DNA of 5,871 bases, from NCBI GenBank assembly GCA_964606765.1, contig CAZSIR010000171.1, positions 1 to 5,871 on the forward strand. Reading direction: 5' to 3'. Below, in pieces: positions 1 through 4,567 of this stretch; the stretch's first letter is position 1, and each line of letters opens with the position of its first letter. This stretch comes from Ga0077527 sp964606765 (GTDB lineage Bacteria; Pseudomonadota; Gammaproteobacteria; Burkholderiales; SG8-41). The notes under the pieces are model-generated. The model searched no databases and had not been told where the DNA came from. It saw nothing but the letters and a program-made list of their open reading frames with translations. A program made the translations under genes and the position numbers.

Positions 1-1685
1 AGCAGCACCGAGTACGGATTCTTGGTGATCGCCTCGGTCAGCAGGCCGCCCTGGTCGAAACCGATGTAACCCGGCGGCGCGCCGATCAGCCGCGACACGG
101 CATGACGCTCCATGTATTCGGACATGTCAAAGCGCAGCAACTCCACGCCCATCACATAGGCCAGCTGGCGCGCGACCTCGGTCTTGCCGACGCCGGTCGG
201 GCCGCTGAACAGGAAGCTGCCGATCGGCTTGACCGGATTGCCGAGGCCGCTGCGCGCCATGCGGATCGCCGCGGTCAGCGCCTCGATCGCCTTGTCCTGG
301 CCGAACACCACCGCCTTCAGGTCACGATCCAGCGATTTCAGCGCATTGCGGTCATCGACCGACACCGTCTGCGCCGGGATGCGCGTGATCTTGGCAATGA
401 TTTCCTCGATCTCGTGTTTGCCGATGATGCGTTTCTGTTTTGATTTCGGCAGGATCTTCTGCGCAGCACCCGCCTCGTCAATGACGTCGATGGCCTTGTC
501 CGGCAGATGGCGATCGTTGATGAAACGCGCTGACAGTTCCGCCGCGGCGCTCAGCGCAGCCGGCTGGTACTTGACGCCGTGGTGCTCCTCGAAGCGCGAC
601 TTCAGCCCCTTCAGGATGGCCACGGTCTCGGCAATGGTCGGCTCGATGACATCAACCTTCTGGAAACGTCGTGACAGCGCGTGATCCTTCTCGAACACGC
701 CGCGGTACTCGTTGTAGGTCGTTGCGCCGATGCACTTCAGCTGGCCGCCGGACAGCGCCGGTTTCAGCAGGTTGGAGGCATCCAGCGTTCCGCCCGATGC
801 GGCGCCGGCGCCGATCAGCGTATGGATTTCATCGATGAACAGGATCGCGTGCGGGTTCTCGGCGAGCTGTTTCAGCACCGCCTTCAGCCGCTGTTCGAAA
901 TCGCCGCGGTATTTGGTGCCCGCGAGCAAGGCGCCCATGTCCAGCGCATACACACTGGCGCGCTTCAGGATGTCCGGCACGTCGCCTTCGACGATGCGCC
1001 GCGCCAGCCCTTCGGCAATCGCGGTCTTGCCGACGCCGGCTTCGCCGACCAGCAGGGGGTTGTTCTTGCGCCGGCGGCACAGTATCTGGATCACGCGCTC
1101 GAGTTCGTGGGCGCGGCCGATCAGCGGATCAATCTTGCCCGCGGTGGCCTGCGCATTCAGATTCTGCGTGTACGACTCCAGCGCGCCGCCGGACTGGCTT
1201 TCCTGTTCGGTTTCCGCCGCCTCGCCCTCCGGCTTCGGCTGCTGCTGGGTCTGCGGCACCTTGCTGATGCCATGCGAAATGAAATTCACCACATCGAGGC
1301 GGGTGACACCCTTCTGATGCAGGAAATACACCGCGTGGGAATCCTTTTCGCCGAAAATCGCCACCAGCACATTGGCGCCGGTCACCTCCTTCTTGCCGGA
1401 CGACTGCACGTGCAGGATCGCGCGCTGGATCACACGCTGGAAACCCAGCGTCGGCTGCGTGTCGACCTCTTCGCCGGCGAGTATCGGCGTGTGTTCGGTG
1501 ACAAAATCACCCAGCAGCTTGCGCAGTTCATCGACATTGGCGGCGCAGGCGCGCAGCACTTCCGACGCGGAGGGATTGTCGAGCAGGGCCAGCAGCAGAT
1601 GTTCCACGGTGATGAATTCGTGGCGCTTCTGGCGTGCTTCCATAAACGCCATGTGCAGACTGACTTCGAGTTCCTGGGCAATCAT
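1..1685 (-). CDS. clpA: ATP-dependent Clp protease ATP-binding subunit ClpA (3' end beyond window)
   Basis: AAA+ unfoldase that binds degron-tagged or ClpS-delivered proteins and threads them into the ClpP peptidase in the cytoplasm. The minus-strand frame is open from the ATG at 1685 to the left edge, giving 561 complete codons of an expected ~750-760. It begins MIAQELEVSLHMAF, which matches the known ClpA N-terminus and supports this start although the Shine-Dalgarno is weak. Domains seen: Clp N-domain (about residues 1-140, with HEFITVEHLLLALL); a Q/E-rich linker (~141-178); D1 with Walker A GEAGVGKT (214-221), pore-loop region GTKYRGDFE and Walker B ILFIDEIH; D2 with Walker A GPTGVGKT (495-502), then SEYMERHAVSRLIGAPPGY. 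The window cuts just before the D2 Walker B, so the ClpP-docking loop is not visible. It lies 28 nt downstream of clpS, consistent with cotranscription. No frameshift or missing key residue was seen. Identification rests on direct motif reading and is very secure. Confidence 0.97.
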   Translation of the reverse strand, partial: MIAQELEVSLHMAFMEARQKRHEFITVEHLLLALLDNPSASEVLRACAANVDELRKLLGDFVTEHTPILAGEEVDTQPTLGFQRVIQRAILHVQSSGKKEVTGANVLVAIFGEKDSHAVYFLHQKGVTRLDVVNFISHGISKVPQTQQQPKPEGEAAETEQESQSGGALESYTQNLNAQATAGKIDPLIGRAHELERVIQILCRRRKNNPLLVGEAGVGKTAIAEGLARRIVEGDVPDILKRASVYALDMGALLAGTKYRGDFEQRLKAVLKQLAENPHAILFIDEIHTLIGAGAASGGTLDASNLLKPALSGGQLKCIGATTYNEYRGVFEKDHALSRRFQKVDVIEPTIAETVAILKGLKSRFEEHHGVKYQPAALSAAAELSARFINDRHLPDKAIDVIDEAGAAQKILPKSKQKRIIGKHEIEEIIAKITRIPAQTVSVDDRNALKSLDRDLKAVVFGQDKAIEALTAAIRMARSGLGNPVKPIGSFLFSGPTGVGKTEVARQLAYVMGVELLRFDMSEYMERHAVSRLIGAPPGYIGFDQGGLLTEAITKNPYSVL

Positions 1686-1713
1686 GGTTGTCCGATCATG
1701 GGCATGTGTGACA

Positions 1714-2022
1714 TCAATTTTCTTCCATTACGCACTGTAACGGATGCTGGTGCTGTTTGGCGTACGACTTTACCTGTTCCACTTTGGTTGCGGCAACATC
1801 CCGGGGAAATATACCGCAGACACCCATGCCGTCTCGATGCACCTTCAGCATGACCTGGGTCGCGCGCTCGCGGCTCAGGGAGAAAAACCGCTGCAGAACC
1901 CCTACGACGAAATCCATCGGCGTGTAGTCATCATTGAGCAGCAGCACCTTGAACATCGGTGGAGGCTTGGTCTTGGTACGTTTCGCCTCGAGGACGGTGT
2001 CTTCACGCTGCCTGGTCGCCAT
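1714..2022 (-). CDS. clpS: ATP-dependent Clp protease adaptor protein ClpS
   Basis: Small cytoplasmic adaptor that recognises N-end-rule (bulky hydrophobic N-terminal) substrates and hands them to the ClpA N-domain. It has 102 residues, close to the usual ~100-106. The disordered basic N-terminal extension (about residues 1-22, ending KPPPM) is followed by the ClpS fold. The N-degron pocket residues are present: N30-D31-D32 in LLLNDDYTPM, M36, and H62 in KVHRDG. The later VCGIFPRDVAATKVEQV segment is also typical, as is a C-terminus containing HPLQC. The ATG at 2022 is the only plausible start because an in-frame TAA lies nine codons upstream. No strong Shine-Dalgarno lies close to it. It precedes clpA on the same strand by 28 nt, the conserved clpS-clpA operon order, and diverges from the cold-shock gene as in many proteobacteria. 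Confidence 0.97.
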   Translation of the reverse strand: MATRQREDTVLEAKRTKTKPPPMFKVLLLNDDYTPMDFVVGVLQRFFSLSRERATQVMLKVHRDGMGVCGIFPRDVAATKVEQVKSYAKQHQHPLQCVMEEN

Positions 2023-2066
2023 ACCGTTGAAATGTTCGCCTTACATGCTTCAAATGGGGGCCGCAG

Positions 2067-2106
2067 AGCCGGTTTGCAACTGCCGCCGGACCAGAACGAA
2101 CCGGCT
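2067..2106 (-). promoter_or_regulatory. Inverted repeat in the predicted clpS 5' leader
   Basis: A perfect 8-bp inverted repeat, AGCCGGTT at 2067-2074 and AACCGGCT at 2099-2106, encloses a 24-nt G/C-rich loop. On the minus strand it falls between the predicted clpS transcription start (~2119) and the clpS ATG at 2022. It could therefore fold in the leader RNA, or act as a DNA operator. The pairing is seen directly; any function is inference. Confidence 0.3.
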
Positions 2107-2125
2107 TTTGACCAACTCCTGACCT

Positions 2126-2153
2126 ATTGTCTCCGGAATGGAATTTTTTTCAA
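2126..2153 (-). promoter_or_regulatory. Predicted sigma-70 promoter for clpS-clpA
   Basis: Read on the minus strand, TTGAAA (2153-2148, five of six to the -35 consensus) is followed after 16 nt by GACAAT (2131-2126, four of six to the -10). The -35 merges into an A tract. Predicted transcription start is near 2119, giving a leader of about 97 nt before the clpS ATG. It lies back to back with the cold-shock gene promoter at 2206-2234. The 335-bp gap 2023-2357 otherwise holds only leaders and small inverted repeats; no gene was seen in it. Confidence 0.4.
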
Positions 2154-2205
2154 GTAGCTGCAAACAATGGGGAAAACCCCCGGTCCGGCGGATTCCGGGG
2201 TAGAC

Positions 2206-2234
2206 TTGACTTTCGCCGGCAAATACCCTAGAAA
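2206..2234 (+). promoter_or_regulatory. Predicted sigma-70 promoter for the cold-shock gene
   Basis: TTGACT (2206-2211, five of six) is followed by an ideal 17-nt spacer and TAGAAA (2229-2234, four of six). Predicted transcription start is near 2241, about 117 nt before the ATG at 2358. A long leader is typical of cold-inducible csp genes. An inverted repeat CCCCGG (2177-2182) / CCGGGG (2195-2200) ends a few bases upstream of the -35. Confidence 0.5.
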
Positions 2235-2240
2235 GCAGTC

Positions 2241-2357
2241 GGGTGTTGGGGTTCAGGTTTTGTCGCAAGACCAGCGCAGTACCACAGTTTGGCCAATGCG
2301 ATCCTTGGAACTCGAACAAATCGCGGAGCCCATCCGCTTTTCTATCAAGGCAGGCAT
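2241..2357 (+). promoter_or_regulatory. Predicted structured 5' leader of the cold-shock mRNA
   Basis: Between the predicted start and the ATG there are two small hairpins. The first is GGTTTTG (2256-2262) / CAAGACC (2266-2272), with one G-U pair and a TCG loop. The second is GCGGA (2323-2327) / TCCGC (2333-2337), with a five-base loop and followed directly by four Ts. The ribosome binding site AAGG (2347-2350) starts ten bases after the second hairpin. Long structured leaders control temperature-dependent translation and stability in the cspA family. Here the pairings are seen, but the function is inferred and the stems are short. Confidence 0.35.
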
Positions 2358-2561
2358 ATGGCAACTGGTACTGTGAAATGGTTCAATGACTCCAAAGGTT
2401 ATGGGTTCATCACTCCGGACGATGGCAGCGAAGATCTTTTCGCGCACTTCTCCGCGATCCAGATGAATGGCTTCAAGACACTGAAAGAAGGCCAGAAAGT
2501 GTCTTTCGAAGTCACCCAGGGCCCGAAGGGCAAGCAAGCCTCTAACATCCAAGCAGCCTGA
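2358..2561 (+). CDS. Cold-shock protein, CspA/CspD family
   Basis: Single cold-shock-domain protein of 67 residues that binds ssDNA and RNA and melts RNA secondary structure in the cytoplasm. The sequence starts MATGTVKWFN. The RNP1 motif KGYGFI is at residues 13-18 and the RNP2 motif LFAHFS at 27-32; further family residues are IQMNGFKTLKEGQ and the closing QGPKGKQASNI. The length equals the classical ~67-70-residue Csp and lacks a CspD-type C-terminal tail. The ATG at 2358 is chosen because AAGG at 2347-2350 gives a 7-nt spacing and the Csp fold begins exactly there; the upstream in-frame extension is not Csp-like. The position divergent from clpS matches the cspD location in many proteobacteria, but the short tail makes it a general CspA-type protein, so no symbol is given. 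It has its own promoter and terminator and is probably monocistronic. Confidence 0.96.
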   Translation: MATGTVKWFNDSKGYGFITPDDGSEDLFAHFSAIQMNGFKTLKEGQKVSFEVTQGPKGKQASNIQAA

Positions 2562-2611
2562 AGCTGTGAATTTTGCCGCTGGCAGCGATGCCGGCGGCCC
2601 TGCACCAGACT

Positions 2612-2647
2612 AAGCCCGCAGACCCTCCAGGTCCTGCGGGCTTTTTT
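2612..2647 (+). terminator. Intrinsic terminator of the cold-shock gene
   Basis: The perfect 10-bp stem AAGCCCGCAG (2612-2621) / CTGCGGGCTT (2634-2643) can be extended inward by an ACC/GGT pairing with one bulge. It is followed by a T run to 2647. It lies 50 nt after the cold-shock stop codon and isolates that gene from the next one. Confidence 0.9.
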
Positions 2648-2713
2648 CTGCGCAGTCCGCCGGGTGAACCTTCTGCAAGCAGGCCCCCGGGAGCCGCTTC
2701 GGGCCCGGCCTGA

Positions 2714-2742
2714 TTTATGCCGCCGGCAATAAATGCGATAAT
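2714..2742 (+). promoter_or_regulatory. Predicted extended -10 promoter with overlapping inverted repeat, upstream of the IDH-like gene
   Basis: TGCGATAAT at 2734-2742 matches an extended -10 element (TG, one base, then GATAAT, five of six). The -35 at the usual distance (TTTATG, 2714-2719) is poor, as is common for extended -10 promoters. Start is predicted near 2749, leaving a leader of about 128 nt. An imperfect hairpin, TTTATGCC (2714-2721) with GGCAATAAA (2725-2733) and one bulged A, covers the spacer and could be an operator. The 230-bp gap 2648-2877 shows no gene. Confidence 0.4.
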
Positions 2743-2864
2743 CCGCCGACGGACCAGCACGCAAAGAGAGCGGATGCGCAGTTCCGATCCTGCTCGTGGA
2801 ACGCCCCGGGACGCCCCTACAGATCGCCGGAACCGGCCGATCACTTGACCGACAAAAATTCGAC

Positions 2865-2869
2865 GGAGA
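2865..2869 (+). promoter_or_regulatory. Ribosome binding site deciding the start of the IDH-like gene
   Basis: GGAGA at 2865-2869 lies 8 nt before the ATG at 2878. An in-frame TTG at 2845 would add 11 residues but has no comparable Shine-Dalgarno, and it would put the GGAGA inside the coding region. The ATG start is therefore preferred. Confidence 0.75.
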
Positions 2870-2877
2870 CTTTAGCA

Positions 2878-4254
2878 ATGAGTGCAAAACTGGACCTGCT
2901 GAAAATCGCGCAGGAAGAAGCAAACGGCGACCTGTTCAAGTACCTGGACGGCGTATTCAAGCGTTCCAAGACCCAGCCGCGCGGCATCAGCGACGCGATC
3001 ATCTGGGAAGGCGGCAACTTCACCGGCGGCGTCAACCCGGTGGCCCATGCGCTCACCGACACCTTCGCGCTGAACGGCACGATCATGGCGCTCGACGTGC
3101 TCGGCCTGCCCTTCCTCGGCGTACCGATGATGGCGCAGTTCCGCCACGACTCGAAGCTGAAGTCGCTCGAGTGGTTCGGCAAGATGGATTTCACCTGCCT
3201 GAAATGGTCCACCGCAGGCGACTTCATGGTCAATGACGGCGGCAAGAAAGTCGTTGTCGCCGGCAAATCGGCCAACGCCCCGCTGCGCACCGCCGCCGGC
3301 GTCTACTGCAATGTGCGTCCTTACGGTTCGATCACCAACGTGCGTTTCATGCCCGGCCTGCCGTACTCGCAGGACAACAAGAAATTCGTCGTTGAAAAAG
3401 CCACCGGCAACATCCACTCCGAAATGAACACCCCGGGCGTGCGCATGGCCTATGCCGCGCGGCTGTTCCTGAAGCTGGTCCATGACCGCGGCTGCATCGG
3501 CCGTGTCGCCACCAAGCCGACCCAGGCGAAAGAAGACGCGGTCAACGCCGGCCTCTTCCGCTGGCTGATCCAGGGCACCAAGTTCAAGCTGAAGCGCCAG
3601 TACGCGGTTGATGCCTATGAAGAGCACAAGGACAACGTCCATGCCATCGTTGCGCTGCTGCCGAAAGACTTCAAGGCCGGCATGGAAAACTGGGGCGGCG
3701 ACATCTACGAGCACATCTCCGACACCAACTTCGGCCTGCTGCTGCACGACATGATCGAGCAGCGCGAATGCATCGTCTACTCGACCGACCTCGACGGCGA
3801 CCGCCTGACCGACCTGATGGCCGATGCGCCGGACGTGCTGCGGAAATGGGGCCAGATCATCCTCGACCACGCCAAGACCGGCAAGAAAATGGGCGACGTG
3901 TGGAAGGACATGGGCTTCACCATGACCAACGGCAAGGACATGACCAGCGTCATGTACCGCATGGAAGGCGCGCCGATCTACGAACAGACGCTCGGCTCGG
4001 CTGACGCCATGCTGCAGCGCCTGCTCAACGGCGACGAGACTGTCGGCGGCACCAAGGACCCGTACGATCCGCGCATCCACTTCGTGCTGATCAACGAAGC
4101 GTACAAGGCGGCCAATCCGGGCAACACCGAACTGGCAAAATGGCTGGATGATCAGCTCGCCATCTTCGACAAGATCTACAGCCCGAAGCGTCCGCGCTAC
4201 CTCGACGGTTACAGCCAGCTGAAGGCTGCAATCAAGCCCTGGGGCACGAAGTAA
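2878..4254 (+). CDS. Divergent isocitrate/isopropylmalate dehydrogenase-like protein
   Basis: A 458-residue soluble protein with no signal peptide or clear membrane segment. It is not recognisable as a standard enzyme at first sight. Motifs of the beta-decarboxylating dehydrogenase superfamily occur in order. EGGNFTGGVNPV (44-55) resembles the EGDGTG loop and following helix. S131-x-N133-x3-R137-x9-R147 has the exact spacing of the E. coli Icd substrate residues S113, N115, R119 and R129, with Y143 and the RP pair also kept. TGNIH (176-180) parallels TGGIY of isopropylmalate dehydrogenase. TKPT (212-215) resembles the catalytic-lysine segment STKNT of type II IDH. DLDGDRLTD (304-312) matches the metal-binding NLNGDYISD, giving D308 and D312. 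EGAPIY (363-368) resembles the coenzyme loop HGTAPKY. Comparisons are from memory, and overall identity is evidently low. It occupies the usual betaproteobacterial icd position next to csp/clpS/clpA and lies upstream of aceB. The probable role is oxidation of isocitrate or a related 2-hydroxy acid. Gene existence is certain (strong codon pattern, RBS, terminator); function is moderately supported. Confidence 0.65.
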   Translation: MSAKLDLLKIAQEEANGDLFKYLDGVFKRSKTQPRGISDAIIWEGGNFTGGVNPVAHALTDTFALNGTIMALDVLGLPFLGVPMMAQFRHDSKLKSLEWFGKMDFTCLKWSTAGDFMVNDGGKKVVVAGKSANAPLRTAAGVYCNVRPYGSITNVRFMPGLPYSQDNKKFVVEKATGNIHSEMNTPGVRMAYAARLFLKLVHDRGCIGRVATKPTQAKEDAVNAGLFRWLIQGTKFKLKRQYAVDAYEEHKDNVHAIVALLPKDFKAGMENWGGDIYEHISDTNFGLLLHDMIEQRECIVYSTDLDGDRLTDLMADAPDVLRKWGQIILDHAKTGKKMGDVWKDMGFTMTNGKDMTSVMYRMEGAPIYEQTLGSADAMLQRLLNGDETVGGTKDPYDPRIHFVLINEAYKAANPGNTELAKWLDDQLAIFDKIYSPKRPRYLDGYSQLKAAIKPWGTK

Positions 4255-4296
4255 CCGGTTGGCAAAGAAACACCGGCCACACGGCCGACGCAGCAC

Positions 4297-4325
4297 AAAA
4301 AACGCCCGCATCTGCGGGCGTTTTT
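4297..4325 (+). terminator. Intrinsic terminator of the IDH-like gene
   Basis: The stem CGCCCGC (4303-4309) / GCGGGCG (4314-4320) with an ATCT loop is preceded by an A run (4297-4302) and followed by five Ts (4321-4325). It lies about 45 nt after the stop codon. The flanking A and T runs mean it could work in either direction. It separates the gene from aceB. Confidence 0.92.
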
Positions 4326-4355
4326 CTTTGGCGGAGAATCGGGAAATGCGACGAA

Positions 4356-4385
4356 TTACGGTGACCGCTGATAAATCCACCGTAA
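4356..4385. repeat. Inverted repeat upstream of aceB
   Basis: Perfect 8-bp arms TTACGGTG (4356-4363) and CACCGTAA (4378-4385) are separated by 14 nt. The flanks AATT and AAATT extend the symmetry with one extra A. It lies about 80 bp upstream of the predicted aceB -35. It could be a regulator site; no known operator is recognised. Confidence 0.35.
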
Positions 4386-4389
4386 ATTT

Positions 4390-4406
4390 ATTTTGCACCG
4401 CAAAAT
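4390..4406. promoter_or_regulatory. Candidate operator palindrome upstream of aceB
   Basis: Perfect 7-bp arms ATTTTGC (4390-4396) and GCAAAAT (4400-4406) surround a 3-bp centre, 60 bp upstream of the predicted aceB -35. The TTTGC/GCAAA half-sites resemble those of regulators of the RamB/PrpR short-chain acyl-CoA-responsive family, which control acetate and propionate genes. That link is from memory and is inference. The symmetry itself is seen. The gap 4255-4567 holds this site, the terminator, the other repeat and the promoter, but no gene. Confidence 0.4.
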
Positions 4407-4466
4407 CAATTATTTAACTCCAATCTACACAACATTTCAGAGGGGAAATACAAGACTTCACAAATA

Positions 4467-4494
4467 TTGGACTTTTTTGATTTCTGGGTATAAT
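4467..4494 (+). promoter_or_regulatory. Predicted sigma-70 promoter of aceB
   Basis: A perfect -10 TATAAT (4489-4494) lies 16 nt after a weak -35 TTGGAC (4467-4472), inside an unusually AT-rich stretch (~4370-4500) of an otherwise GC-rich window. Start is predicted near 4501, 67 nt before the ATG. The strong -10 with a weak -35 fits a promoter that needs an activator. Confidence 0.65.
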
Positions 4495-4567
4495 GCATTG
4501 CAGCATCCGGTTTGGCAATTGTGTTCTGTATCGTGAAATAGCCCGCCCATCCCGCCAGGAGCTCGCC

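Noticed and set aside
681..1853. A 390-codon plus-strand open frame across clpA and the end of clpS.
   Set aside because: It is the antisense shadow of clpA, whose motifs are unambiguous on the minus strand.
2141..2150. The run of seven Ts as a plus-strand terminator.
   Set aside because: No stable G/C stem precedes it and no plus-strand gene ends there. It is better read as the A tract of the clpS promoter on the minus strand.
2169..2200. GGGGAAAACCCC and the overlapping CCCCGG/CCGGGG as a dedicated operator or terminator.
   Set aside because: The arms are only 4 and 6 bp and low in complexity, expected by chance in GC-rich DNA. The second repeat is mentioned only as context for the csp promoter.
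2845..2877. TTG at 2845 as the start of the IDH-like gene, adding 11 residues.
   Set aside because: There is no good Shine-Dalgarno before it, whereas the ATG at 2878 has GGAGA at ideal spacing.
3787..3813. The acidic DLDGDRLTD stretch as an EF-hand or dockerin-like calcium loop.
   Set aside because: The glycine at loop position 6 and the acidic residue at position 12 are missing. It fits the metal motif of the IDH superfamily better (D308 and D312, four apart).
2872..4398. A 508-codon open frame on the minus strand, antisense to the IDH-like gene.
   Set aside because: It is rich in Arg, Val, Ala and His in the pattern produced by reading a GC-rich gene on the opposite strand. It has no recognisable domain and covers the terminator at 4297-4325. 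The plus-strand frame has a good RBS, promoter and superfamily motifs.
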